From Utricularia gibba (lineage: Eukaryota > Streptophyta > Magnoliopsida > Lamiales > Lentibulariaceae), in NCBI GenBank assembly GCA_002189035.1, contig CM007989.1:3720001-3784000 (forward strand): a stretch of DNA of 64,000 bases, written 5' to 3'. The notes under the pieces were generated by a model. The model ran no database searches. It saw only the letters and a program-made list of their open reading frames with translations, and was not told the origin of the DNA. The first letter of the stretch is position 1, and each line of letters begins with the position of its first letter. Below are positions 21,032 through 33,631 of the stretch, in pieces. The position numbers and the translations under genes are program-made.

Positions 21032-24000
21032 ATGGCCACAACTAAGGAAAAGGCGACGCCTGCGTGCTGCGCATCCGCTTCGGCTGACGATTCATCCGCC
21101 CTAGCCAGGGCTCCCTCCCTCTCTGCTTCTGCTGCTGCTGATTGGAGCCTCGCTTCTCCGCCCAAGGAGGATACCCCGAACAAGAAATCTGCGTCCCCGG
21201 CCTCGTTAGCCAGGCTGGATGCCAGCAGTAAAGGTCCCTTCTTCCGTTTTATTTTTTTCTTTTTTTGTGTGGTGAATGCGATTACGTATGATCATCATAT
21301 AGCTGCTGATTTCTGGGTCGTCTGGATGTGCATGCGCTACTCAACTACAAGCATAATACACCGTCTAGGGGCCTTTTCCGTAAAATCTGGTGTTTAATAA
21401 ACACAAAGAGCAAATTTTGCATCTGGAAGTGGCCTATCTCCATTAATGCGCCGTAGAATATTCGCATCCTTGTGCAATAGATTTTAAATTTGGTTCCGGT
21501 TTCATGCAGCAACAGGTGCCCAGACATTGCTTAGGCCTCAAAGCAAACATCCCTTGGACCCTTTGTCTGCCACCGAGATCTCAGTGGCTGTGGGAACTGT
21601 CAGGGCGGCCGGAGCCACCCCTGAGGTCCTGGATGCCTTCATGTTTAAATTTTTTGTGATACAGTTATTCCTGCATTTCTGACTCTTTCTGCCTCCATTA
21701 TTTCAGGTTAGAGATAGCATGAGGTTCGTCGAAGTTGTCCTGTTGGAACCGGATAAGAGCGTCGTGGCGCTTGCAGATGCATATTTCTTTCCGCCATTCC
21801 AGCCATCTTTACTGCCTAGAACAAAGGGAGGGCCCCAAATTCCTAGTAAGCTCCCTCCAAGACGAGCCAGACTGGTTGTATACAATAAGAAGTCCAATGA
21901 AACTAGTGTGTGGATTGTTGAGCTCACCGAGGTACATGCAACTACGCGAGGTGGGCATCATCGTGGAAAAGTCATCTCCTCCAAAGTTGTTCCTGATGTT
22001 CAGCCTCCAATGGTAAATGTCATTAGTTTTCTGAGGAGCAGAACCAGTAGAACCCTGATTATATGTGATTTCCAAAAATTTTGATGAGTGTGTATGGGAA
22101 TGGCCCTTTTACAGGGTGTGGTGTTCTTGTTCAAGAGCCTTTTGCTCTTTGTGTATTCTTAAATGGCAAGGAGCTCACTCTAAGATGGCTTTCTGGAGTT
22201 TACTTTTGTTTCGTGTAATATATTTCTTCCTAAATGCGAGAATTTTACTGTTGCATCTTTTATTCATTCTGTATTTGATGATTCAGGATGCGACTGAATA
22301 TGCAGAATGTGAGGCTGTGATAAAAGATTACCCTCCATTTATAGAAGCAATGAAGAGGAGGGGTGTTGATGACATGGATTTGGTTATGGTTGATCCCTGG
22401 TCTGTTAATCCAAATGAGCTATTCGGGAATGGTTGACATGCAATTTTGTTTCTGGTGTATTGATATTGCGATGCAAATTTGCAGGTGTGTTGGTTACTAC
22501 AGCGAGGCTGATGCTCCTAGCCGCAGGCTTGCTAAACCTCTTATATTTTGTCGTACGGAAAGTGACTGTCCCCTTGAAAATGGTTATGCACGTCCTGTTG
22601 AAGGAATTTATGTGCTTGTTGATATGCAAAATATGGTGGTGATTGAATTCGAAGATCGAAAGCTTGTACCTTTGCCTCCAACTGATCCATTGAGAAATTA
22701 CACTGCTGGAGAAACCAGGGGTGGTGTAGATAGAAGTGATGTGAAACCCCTTCAAATTGTTCAACCTGAAGGTCCAAGCTTCCGAATTAGTGACCATTAT
22801 GTGGAGTGGCAAAAGGTATGCGCTTTTATTTTTCATATTCTAAAAATTTTGCAGTCCAGAACCTCATTCTAGAAATTTTCTTTCCAGTGGAACTTCCGCA
22901 TTGGGTTCACTCCGAGGGAGGGTGTGGTTCTGCACTCAGTTGCCTATGTTGATGGGAGTCGTGGTAGGAGACCTGTAGCCCAAAGGTTGAGCTTTGTGGA
23001 GATGGTTGTGCCCTATGGAGATCCTAATGAGCCTCATTACAGAAAAAATGCTTTTGATGCTGGGGAAGATGGGCTTGGGAAGAATGCTCATTCTCTTAAG
23101 AAGGTTCATTTCCTATTTCTTCTTTTTTTGCTGGTAGCCATCACTGCACAAATTGCCTATTGCTTCCTGGTTCTCTCAGGGATGTGATTGCTTGGGATAT
23201 ATTAAGTACTATGATGCTCATTTTACAAACTTTACTGGAGGTGTTGAGACAATTGAGAACTGCGTATGCCTTCACGAGGAAGATTTTGGAATTCTTTGGA
23301 AGCACCAAGATTGGAGGACAGGCCTAGCAGAAGTTCGGAGATCAAGACGCCTCACTGTCTCATTTATTTGCACCGTGGCTAACTACGAATATGGTTTCTA
23401 CTGGCACTTTTATCAGGTTATTCTTACAGATCCTCAACGGTTTTCCTAACTATAAACAGGAGATCGGAATTAAATAAAGATAGTCATGCTAAGGTCATAA
23501 TCATAACATATGTTGCTGTTTTTGATGCCGTTTGTGTACTTTGTCACAAAATAGAGTCACGTTTTGCCTGCTTTTTCTAGGATTCTCTTTTTAATTGCCA
23601 CCCTCTGCATGGATGTTCATGAGCCATCTGATTAGGTCTCTCCATGTTCTGCAGGATGGGAAAATTGAAGCTGAAGTGAAGCTTACAGGGATCCTTAGTT
23701 TAGGTGCTCTGCAACCTGGGGAATCTAGAAAATACGGTACAACAATTGCTCCTGGGTTGTATGCCCCAGTTCATCAACACTTTTTTGTTGCTCGCATGGA
23801 TATGGCGGTGGATTGTAAGCCTGCAGAAATGCACAATCAGGTATTTATTCATTCCATTCCGCAAGATAGCTCTTTATTCCAATATTCCTTCATGATTCAC
23901 ACTCTGGTTGTCGATAGATAATATTAATGGAGAAGCTTCTGCCTTTCATTAGGTTGTTGAAGTGAATGTCAGAGTTGCGGAACCGGGGAATGACAATATC

Positions 24001-24796
24001 CACAACAATGCATTTTATGCTGAGGAAACCTTGCTCAGAACCGAGTTGGAAGCCATGCGTGATTGTGATCCTTTATCTGCTCGTCATTGGATTGTAAGCA
24101 ACCTCATCACTTGCCATGGGCTAACATCATATATGGTTTTTACACCTATTCTATAAACACATCTCAGGTTAGGAACACAAGAACTGTCAATCGCAGTGGA
24201 CAGCTGACTGGTTACAAATTGGTTCCTGGTTCAAATTGTCTGCCCCTTGCCGGTCCTGAGGCAAAATTTCTGAGAAGGGCCTCGTTTTTGAAGCACAATC
24301 TGTGGGTTACGCAATATGCACCTGGCGAGGATTTCCCTGGCGGCGAGTTCCCGAACCAGAATCCTCGTGTTGGTGAAGGTTTGTCTTCCTGGGTGAAGCA
24401 AAATCGATCCCTGGAGGAGACGGATATAGTTCTCTGGTAAGTATGTTTTTCATACGCTGTGCACTTCTCCTCCTCCTAAACTTTGCACTTCATCATCTAG
24501 GTACGTTTTTGGCATCACCCATGTTCCTCGTCTCGAAGATTGGCCGGTTATGCCTGTGGAACACATTGGATTTGTGCTTCAGGTCTGCTAAACAAAACTT
24601 GCATATTTTCAACCGCGATGTGCACCAAAAAAAAAAATTTTCTTCATCCTCACTCTTGATGATGCAGCCTCATGGATTCTTCAACTGCTCACCTGCTGTG
24701 GATGTCCCACCAAGCCCCTGCGAAACAGAACCCAAAGATAGCGAAGCAAAAGACAACGGGGCGTCCACCAAACCAAGTTTCATAGCCAAGCTCTGA
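21032..24796 (+). CDS. Copper amine oxidase, probably peroxisomal
   Basis: A primary-amine oxidase of about 745 residues in roughly twelve exons with clean GT-AG junctions; the frame is open throughout. It oxidises primary amines or polyamines to aldehydes, with release of ammonia and hydrogen peroxide. The cofactor site is visible: [11 protein letters not shown], where the Tyr after Asn becomes topaquinone. Copper ligands are the two His of HQHFF and a downstream His in MPVEHIGF or LQPHGFFNC. The two N-terminal domains precede the catalytic domain, which ends near NCSPAVDVP. The C-terminus is ...SFIAKL, and Ala-Lys-Leu is an accepted peroxisomal targeting signal. Together with the lack of a signal peptide, this points to the peroxisomal group rather than the apoplastic one. 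The start at 21032 is chosen because family members open with a Met-Ala and Ser/Ala-rich leader. An in-frame ATG at 20966 is possible. Confidence 0.93.
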
Positions 24797-24960
24797 GAGT
24801 CCCCGGTTCCCAAACCTGTGTGCAACTTCTTGCTTCCCATGCATCAAATAAATGAGAATGACAGTCCATCTTCAACAGCTGTAGTCATCTTGTGCTGTCT
24901 GTGGATGATTGATTTCCATGTTGTATTTTAATAAACGTGTGATGAATGCTAAGCATCACA

Positions 24961-25228
24961 TTTGGTGTGCAGATTCATGCAGAGTAACAAGACAGGGGTC
25001 AATCAGTATCCCTTTAGCGCAATAGCAATAGAACCATCTTCCACCTTCAACCGAAACACTTGACAAAAAGTTGGTTTATGGGGTGTAGGATCATATTTGG
25101 TGTGCAGATTCATGCATAGTAACAAGACAGGGGATCAATCAGGATCCCTTTTGCGCAATAGCAGTAGAATCCATCTTCCACCCTCAACCGAAACACTTAC
25201 AAAAAGTTGGTTTATGGGGTGTAATAAT
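24961..25228. repeat. Direct tandem repeat, two units of about 134 bases
   Basis: tttggtgtgcagattcatgc at 24961 recurs at 25096, and the following sequence (aacaagacagggg, caaccgaaacact, aaagttggtttatggggtgt) is repeated in the same order with a few differences. It lies just downstream of the amine oxidase, probably in or after its 3' untranslated region. No coding role is visible. Confidence 0.85.
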
Positions 25229-25789
25229 TGAGGGGAGGGGACGTCTCCTCGAGCTCTCTAGTATCAGGAACTTTAGTTGCAGAGGGGCAAAGCCCATAAT
25301 GCCCCTATGTAGTTCGGTGGCGAATGATTAACCAGAGTCCCCACGGGTTCGTGGTGCACATCCACTGTTTTCAAACCTGTGGGGGCCATGGTCGGATCAG
25401 AGATGACACATCCAACACATTGCTTCAAGCTATGGATGGTGTTGTGTTTTCATTTCTTTTTCTTCCCTTTTGCAAATCCCTATAAAGAAGCATCCCAACT
25501 TTAAACCACACATTGTTGATACAGTGGATTCTTTGTCTAACTTCATCAGGTCTTGTGTATGATGGTGTTTAGTAGTTGAACCCTAATTATACATCTTACC
25601 AGAAGAGCAGTCCCTTGTCCAAATGGGAAAGGAAAATCTTGTCATTGGGTTGGTTCAACATGGACAGCACAAGAAGGTGATTTTGTAATGCTTATTACAT
25701 CTTGTCATATATTTCACTGCTGATGCAGAATGTGGAGCATCAAACCCTTTGATTCAAAGATTGGGATCATCATCAGACAAAACCATGGC

Positions 25790-25830
<41 letters not shown>

Positions 25831-26777
25831 CTCTGACTTTTAAGCATTCCCACTACTGACTTATTGACCTCCCGAGGACAGACCACATGGGGAATGAAAA
25901 CTGTGGAATTTTACTAAATACACACTGCAAACATGTTTTCTTAAGAAGATGTTAAAAAAGGGCAATTGCTTTCCTGAAAACATGCACACTCTTGCAACTT
26001 CCCTCTCATCTTGATTTCTTGGTGATACCGGTGGTGGCATCCAAGTGATGAAACAGTGGTGCAGTACAAGGGCTCTGCGGGAGTACAGAGACTGATGAGT
26101 TGGCTCAGTGTACCAGAAGCCTCTCAAGTAATTTCCATGCCGGGGGACAAACACACTCAGCAAGAGAAGAACTGAGAGATGGAGATGGGTAGTAATTCTT
26201 TTGTTTTTTAGAAAAAGATATGAGCAACTTGAATTATTAGAAGAAACAGTTCATGGCTATCAATTCACTTCCTCTGTGTGTCTGTCTGCATTTATTGTAT
26301 TGGCTTTTGTCCTTTGTACTCATTCCTCCTCCAAATTCCATCCACTAAAATGCTGTTTGCTGTTTCCCTCATCTCATCATTCCCATTCCTCCCCCTCCTC
26401 CTCAGTCTCCCCTTTTCTCCACTGGGAATTTGGTGCAGCTCTTCAAGTTAGGGCTTTTCCCTATTGGTTGCTTGCTGGCTTCTTTGTATCAGATTCTTCT
26501 TCCCACTGAAAAAGCTGCAGAGTGAGGTAGATTTTTATATTTCTTGTCGCTCCTGCTTCTCATTTAAGAGAAGCCAGCATTGTTCCTTCAATCTGGCCGA
26601 CAAATACGCTACAAATATAAATATACACGTGTGAATCTATCTGCATAAGCTTGCTTGTCTCCTTCTAGGGTTCATCATCCCCATGCACTTAACTGGATTT
26701 AGCTGGGATCTGTAATTTGGTAGTTCATACACTGAGCTAAGTGCGACTGTGTGTGTGTGGTGGATTTCAGAAGTACC
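25229..26777. other. Intergenic and LBD 5' flank
   Basis: Apart from the hexanucleotide repeat at 25791-25830 I see no gene. CT-rich sequence at about 26370-26420 and the region up to 26777 probably form the LBD promoter and 5' leader. Confidence 0.5.
25785..25859 (+). repeat. (TCTGGT)6 microsatellite inside a 24-codon open frame
   Basis: Six tandem TCTGGT hexamers (about 25791-25826) lie in frame with an ATG at 25785. They would read Met-Ala, six Ser-Gly pairs, then SALTFKHSHY and a stop at 25857-25859. Most likely it is a simple repeat that happens to be open. Nothing shows that it is translated. Confidence 0.6.
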
Positions 26778-27308
26778 ATGGCCACATCCAGTTCTTCATA
26801 CAATTCTCCATGTGCTGCCTGCAAGTTTCTCCGCCGGAAGTGTCTCCCGGATTGCATCTACGCGCCGTACTTTCCGCCGGAGGAGCCCCACAAGTTCGCC
26901 AACGTGCATAAGATCTTCGGTGCCGGCAACGTCTCCAAGCTGCTCAAGGAGCTGCTCCCCCACCAACGGGAGGACGCGGTGAGCTCACTCGCGTACGAAG
27001 CGGAGGCGCGTGTGAGAGACCCCGTCTACGGCTGCGTCGGCGCCATCACCTTCCTTCAGAAACAGGTCGAGCGTCTGCAGAAGGAGCTGGACGCCGCGAA
27101 CGCTGATCTGATTCGCTTAGCATGCAACGAGATCTCGGCCGCGGCGCCGGTGATCAACATGCAGGGAACCGGGTATTTCCGGTCGGTGGATTTGGGAAGA
27201 GCGAGGATCATGGGAGGTGATGGGGTGTTCTATCAAGGGCAATCTGGGTTTCCGGTGAACTATTCCTTCCCATGGAACGATAGTCATTACAATCCCGGAA
27301 GCTTCTGA
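26778..27308 (+). CDS. LOB-domain (LBD) transcription factor, class I, LOB-like
   Basis: A single-exon frame of 176 residues starting MATSSSSYNSPCAACKFLRR. The LOB domain is complete: the zinc-binding CX2CX6CX3C block (CAACKFLRRKCLPDC), the GAS block around HKIFGAGNVSKLLKELLPHQ, and the Leu-zipper-like coil VGAITFLQKQVERLQKELDA. The opening SYNSPCAACKFLRR and the LPHQREDAVSSLAYEAEARV stretch are close to LOB/LBD25-type members. These are nuclear DNA-binding proteins that act at lateral-organ boundaries. An ATG at 26751 is in frame, but the start at 26778 matches the family. The C-terminal region after residue about 115 is short and not conserved, as is usual. Confidence 0.93.
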   Translation: MATSSSSYNSPCAACKFLRRKCLPDCIYAPYFPPEEPHKFANVHKIFGAGNVSKLLKELLPHQREDAVSSLAYEAEARVRDPVYGCVGAITFLQKQVERLQKELDAANADLIRLACNEISAAAPVINMQGTGYFRSVDLGRARIMGGDGVFYQGQSGFPVNYSFPWNDSHYNPGSF

Positions 27309-30184
27309 TGAGGTGAAAATGCATCCTTTTTTGCTTCTTCTAGGGTTCCGGTGCCGTTTTCATGGCACTCCCCTGCTTCTGTAATGCAATGTCAATGCTT
27401 CTGAGAATGGAGTCATTTGCTTTCTATCTTTTTCTCTGTATGTAACACTTGTTATTTAATCATGGAAGAATAATCAATTCCTGGTGCTAGTGCTAGTCCT
27501 AGAGCCTAAGTGACCTGTCTTCTTTCTCAGTTTTTTCTAGGGAAAAGTGAATATACTAATCCGTGTGACTGATTGGGAATGGGATCGAGCTGTTGGAATA
27601 ATCACTTACAGTAACTGCATTTGTCTCGGACGAAGAAAAAAAGAGTTCTGTTCATATTAGCTGACTGAGAATTGGGTGCTGGCTGGTTGATCAGATGAAC
27701 ACTCGCATTCCTCATCTTGCTGTTGTGCTTGTCTGAATCTGTCCTTGAGCTTGATTTGCATGAGATTGGTGAGATCTGAGACGACATCTGCTTCCATTTC
27801 GTGCCCCCAAATGCTTATCACCGAACAAGAAAGGGTTGGTGTGTGAAAAAAGCGAGCAAACAGAAGAAGTTGCAGCATGGTGAGTGCTTTTCCGGCATCT
27901 GTTTCTGGAACAAGTGATGGCAGGCAGTGTTAGGGTTTTTGGGTCAAGTGTTCAGCTGGCGAGAAGCTTAGAAACCGGACTCCAGGTTGAATAGAGAAGA
28001 GCAACCATTACATACATCGTGAATAAAAGGGGAAAGTACTAAAGAAACATGAAGTGTAATGCAATGTAGCAGGAAGGGGGGGATTCTCTTCTGCAGGCCT
28101 CTGCTGCTGTTGCTTTGCAATCATACAAGGAGGGTGAAATTTTGTTTTTATTACAAGTTACTGCCTTTCTTGTTTTATAAGAAAAATCTACACCAAGTTC
28201 AACACAATCCAAAAAGGATATTCTATAATAACAAGGATCTGTGTGTTCGATTCCATTCACCAAGATCGAGAGGGAAGAGACAAAGGCTACAATTCAAAAC
28301 ACCTTTGCCTTGCCCCATTCATATTCCCCCATCCCCCAAGAGTTCACCCGCTTCTGTACAAGTTACAAGAAAAAAAAAGACACCCACCACGTCTGTGTGC
28401 TGCTACAACCACATTGCACCAAGAGAAACCCCACTTTTCCTTAACTAAACAGCTAAAACCTCACAAGAATGCTACAGATATCCCATGATTGTTGTTGTAC
28501 ATTGGACTAATGGAGTGTTTGATGTTCCCATTGCCATGGTTTTTGATTAGGTTACTGTCTATCCAACTGGTATATACTCGTATTTTACAGAATGAGGAAG
28601 AAGACCATATGAAATTGCCGGGTGGAGTGATGGAAGGAACAAGTGGCCTGGCAGGGCAGTTGTGTGAACTGTGGAGGGGCAAGTGGCGTGAACGGACAGG
28701 CAGAGGGGGAGACAGACAGTGAGTTGAGTGAGTGACGTTAGGCCCTGCTCTTGCTGCTGATAACGTGCAAAACAAGCAAAACTAATAACAATAAACATTA
28801 ATGTACAGCACCACATGGCCTCTTGTTTCTTTCTCTGGGGCATATCATTGTGGCGGGGAGATGGTCTCTCTGGTTTCAGCTCTCCTTCCGGCACATCATT
28901 GGAATGAACTCAGGAAAACACGCACAATCTCATGTAATAACAGCCTCAACCTTCCTCGGCAAATCCAGTTTCAGACATGCACTCAGTTTTCTTTCCGGAG
29001 GGCACACTGAAACAAGACCAAGCAAAGCGGACACATTCAATGTTTACTGCTGCAACTTTCCATAAACTACATTGTGTTTAGAATACCTTGCAGGCTGCAG
29101 CTTCAATGAATCCACCCTAAGTTGTATGCACCAAGTTGATGAAGTGACTACACATTTGGGGCTTTAAAAAGGTCTTCAAATCGGGTGGCATGTGCATGTT
29201 TTTCTGAACCATTTGTCGAGGCCATGGCGATGACCCTCCAAAAATGAGAATGCAGCGACCTGCAAAAATTATTTCACACGAAATCTCCCTAAATGAAGAT
29301 GGCCCATTTTCTGCATCACTAGACACATCGCCATGCCTTTTTGTATCTTCACCACAAATCTTAAATGCCACTGTTATACATACGATGGTTAGAAAAGCCA
29401 ACAGCTCCCACGTCTAGTTTCTTCTCGTAACACACGCTACTTCCGACCTCATCCGCTGCTGAAAGCCCACACTGTTTGGGCCAACATTTCATGCAGTGTA
29501 AACACCAAAGTGGGAAGGTTATAGGTGTTAAAATTAAGTATATAATGAATAGAATGAGAATATGTGAAACTTAGATATACAATAAATATGAATTATATTA
29601 AAAAAATAAACTACAATCGATTAATAGTGATATTTAATATTTTATATATTTAAATATTTTAATTTCATTTCTCCATATAATATTATTTGTTCTAATACTT
29701 ACTTTTACATCGAATTGATGTTTTTGATCTGGTAAAAACTGTTTTTTATGTGATTGTGGGTAATAATTAGATTATATGTCGATTTAATTTTTATCATCTA
29801 ATTTAAATGTATCTTCTTATTTTTTTTAATCGACGATCAATTTTGCATCAAAAATAAAAATAAAATATTCAAATAATTAATATATTATAGATTATTATTA
29901 ATCAATTGATCTTAATATTTTTTATTATGATTCATATTTTTTATATAATTAAATTTCATACATATATTCGATACATCTAATCCTTAATTTTAAGTGTAGA
30001 AATCTCAATGGATGCTCATAAGATACAAACTCATTCCTGCACAAGGTTCTCTCTCAGTTGAAGGTTGTCCAGTCCCTTGTACAGTACCCCATTTTCCTAC
30101 AAGGGATAAATGGAGATACAAAGACAACAAATTTGAGTAGAATCTATACAACGCCCTGAGAAGGATGTAGTAGCTCTCTTGTGA
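27309..30184. other. Intergenic, no gene supported
   Basis: The first 200-300 bases are likely the LBD 3' untranslated region. From there to about 29500 there are short open frames on both strands without domains. From about 29530 to 30000 the sequence is very AT-rich. I cannot support any gene in this stretch, though a non-coding transcript is not excluded. Confidence 0.45.
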
Positions 30185-32847
30185 TCATGTAATGGTGGAT
30201 AGCCTCTCTGTGAACTTGGCGAACACTTCATCAGTAGGCAGCATACTTATTCTCACATACTTCTGGCTCTCTCCGAAGTGCTTCCCACTTCTCGTCATAA
30301 TCTTGTGCTGCCGTAGAAAGCTCTCGCAGTCTTCAACGCCGCCGCGACACTCCAGCCACGCAAATGCTGCACCAGAAAGTTAGTTTCAGAAGCGGCTTTC
30401 TGTAATAGACGGAAAATTGGGTGAAGAGTGAATTCACTAACCTGGCTGTGATGGGAATGAGCGGCGTGCAAAAGTGCAGGTCCCCGTTGGGAATTCAGGC
30501 AAGCTGAAGAGTTCACTTTTCTCCACAACTGCTCTGAGTTGCCCCCATCTCTCTGACATGAGACCGTAGCTGTGGTCGAAGAAGGGATCGACTTCCTTGA
30601 AGCTACCCCGTTGCTCGTGAGTGTCACACAGGAGCTCTATTATCTTGGCTGCTCGAATCTGAGATTCCTTGGACACTCCTATGGTTGTTAAGACGATGAA
30701 CTCCGTCATCTTCTTTGCAATTTTAGGGTCCTTCACAAGAGCCCACCTGCAACAAAATGGGTGGGTAAAAAGCTAACACTTTGGCTGACTTGATCAAACG
30801 GAAAACTAGTTCCTGCTACCCGACTCGACTACCGGCGTGGCCGGTGCTCTTGGAGACGGTAAACAGCATGATATCATGATCGGCAGGGAGCTGATGGGAG
30901 TGTACTGCGGCCAATGGTAGGCAAGATCGTGAACAAGAATCCCCTGTCTTCCACAGACCACTGGTTCCCGTGTCGCTCCGTCGGGGTTGTTTGGAGATGT
31001 CACGAGCTCGATGTACATCTTATCGCCATGATTCTTGAATTCGTGTGCACATCCAGCCCACTTGTACACCCCAGACTTGACTACGTCGACGATCAACGGG
31101 TACGACTGCGATAAGCACACACGTCATTTACAGACGAAGATGAGTATGGTGACATGGGGCGAAGTTTCTCACAGAGTAAAATGGTGCAGCAGAAACCACA
31201 CTGATCGGCTCAGGTGCGTCCTGGGGGCTAAGGGCATAGAGTGCCGCCTGAATGAGGTGCGTGGAGCCGGTTCCGACGACGATGTGGTGGTTATCGGTGA
31301 TGGCATTGCCAACCAAGTTGTGCAACCGGGTAACTGCCCGTGCAAACTCCGGCTCCAGGAACCAGCAGATCCTTCCCACATCGGAAAAATAACTAATGAA
31401 CCTCCATCCTGGAATCAGCACCGCTGCTCTGTCCCCCATCTGCCTCCAGTACCTCTCGTACATCTTCGGATCACCACTGCATGCCATTAAAACAAGATGC
31501 TAGAGTTCAATGAGCACTGGTATTTCTTTTTCTAGAACACCTTAGGGGAAAAACAGCGCACACTTTTTGCTAGGGAGGATGAAATAACTGGAAAGGGAGG
31601 TGGGTGGCTGGGCTAGGTGGGATCAAATGATTAGACTTCGGACCACCCATTCGGCTTGGCGGGTCCACGAACCAAACACAGAAAACGGGGTTCAGCTCTG
31701 GTGCAGGACTCCGCACAAGCTGAAAACGCCAGCACCCAAAACACAAAATCTCAAGCTCCATCAGATTCGCTCACTGATCTCGACCTCGAATACTTGTACC
31801 CAGATGATGAACACAAGAAAAAAGTGAATCTTGATCCCGTTTGCTGTGCCGGGGACGCAGGCTGGGGAATTCCGAAGCTGGGATGCCCACCGAGTCGTCG
31901 CTTTCACCTTCTGACACAACGTCAACTGGTACGACTCCTGATGGGCCCCACCCTGAATCCTATACAGTCTAAAGTCCCCAACATGCACTTGTGGGACCCG
32001 CACGGACCGACTGACACAATTTTCACATTAATAAAAAAAAAAATGGCTCAACGAAGAAGAAATCTGAGAAAAAACCTTGAACCAAGCATTGTGGGTGGGT
32101 AAGTAAAACAAATGGCTGATGCGCCGCCTTCCTGTGGCCGCCAGTGGCTCGCTCTCAGGCAGATGGATGGATAGACTCATCCACCGGAACCACATTTGGC
32201 TCATAGCATGATGTTGCCCACGAATTTATTGCATGGTTATGGGGCTGTCTGGACAGAAAGCAGGCCGAGGACTTGCCCGGCGTTCACTGGTTTGCTAGCT
32301 TATGCAGAGGAGGAAAAAAGGAAGGGGAGGCTGAGAAGACAGGGTACGGGCGGGCACACTTGTCTATTTCTCAGACTTCGACAGCGGGGGAGATGGTGGA
32401 TTTCTCTGTCAAATCCACCTCAAGATTGTGCTTTTGCAGCTCATGTTCCTCCCACCAACACACAATAACAGTAAATTATGAACTATTTCTTCTCTAAAAC
32501 TCTACGAGGCATTCTTTTTGATCAGTTCTTTCGCGTTTCTAGTAGAAGTATTCGTGTAGCTCGATCAACAGGGGACCCCAGAAGGAGAATTATTATTCAT
32601 GCGTGCATAGAATGGATTAGAAGGAGAAGAGGGTAAAACTAACTTACTGATCGAGATCGATAACCTCTTCACCGGCGGCTTCTGCTGCTAAATCAGATGA
32701 TACGGCTTCAGCCTGAAGGAGAGTGGAAGGGCGTTGGGAACAATTTTTGTTCTTCCCGACGCAGTAGTACTCTCTGTACAAGAACCCCACATTCACCGCG
32801 ACAGAAATCACTAGAAAATGGCACAGAATCAGAACCTTCGGCTCCAT
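30185..32847 (-). CDS. Tryptophan aminotransferase-related protein (TAA1/TAR), one frameshift
   Basis: Five minus-strand exons: 32648-32847, 31173-31476, 30820-31105, 30442-30746 and 30185-30366. The product would be about 425 residues. The first exon has an N-terminal membrane segment ([20 protein letters not shown]), as in TAR2 rather than soluble TAA1. The alliinase-type PLP fold is clear: [16 protein letters not shown] across the first junction, [57 protein letters not shown], and [13 protein letters not shown] with the PLP lysine. This family converts tryptophan to indole-3-pyruvate in auxin synthesis. One base is missing at 30886-30888: three Gs on the plus strand where four restore ...[15 protein letters not shown]. 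The exon sizes and all other positions fit a working gene. The first intron is long (about 1.17 kb). Confidence 0.88.
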
Positions 32848-33631
32848 ACAAACACCACACAGCCGAGAGCTTAGGGGAAGAGGGAATGATTTTGAAAACC
32901 CAGAAAGAGAGCTGCAGCAGAGATGAGGTTATCGTTTCATGCACTAAAGTGAAGGAAGGAATCCGGGGGAAAATCCCGTTCCTGATCCTGAAGGTGCACG
33001 AGGAAAAGCTGCCTCCTGCAGGGCTTTGGATTAAAGTGCCAACCCAGTTTGTTTTCTTGTATATATAATATAAATCCTTGCAGGCACTCCAGCCACCGCA
33101 TCCCCAGATCAGCCCTAGCGAAGCTGCGCAATGCTTGAGTTGACGGCCGGACAAATTAACAGGAAGCTAAATAGAAAGATGACAACCCCCTCTTTTTCTT
33201 TCCGTACACTATATTTTGATTTAGGTTTTATTTAATTAAAACTAATTTTGGAAAATTTATTATAAGAAAATAGAATTTTTTTTATTTATATTTTTTAAAA
33301 AATATATTTCTAAATTTCTAATTTTTTAATTACAATAATTTAATTTTTCAATAAAATAGAATTTCTTAATATATGCAACGACTGGGTCAACCCGAGTCCC
33401 AAAAATGGGCTTCTTCTTTGGGTCAATGGGCTTTCTTTGGAGGAGTGGACCGGTAAAATTAGGTCTATTGGCGGAGTGATCAGGGGACCCGGATTTTTTA
33501 CCCGCTTTTTTCGAAAGCGGTGGGGGGATGCAGAACGGAAAGTGGGATTCCTGCCTTGTGTTCGGTGAAATGCTTCGGTCTCGTAAGTCCGTCTTGTTCG
33601 TCTTACTCTAAACCGGCTTCGCGGTATAGCC
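32848..33631. other. Divergent promoter region between TAR and the UBX gene
   Basis: About 780 bases separate the two divergent start codons. 33220-33365 is very AT-rich. No gene is visible. Confidence 0.5.
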
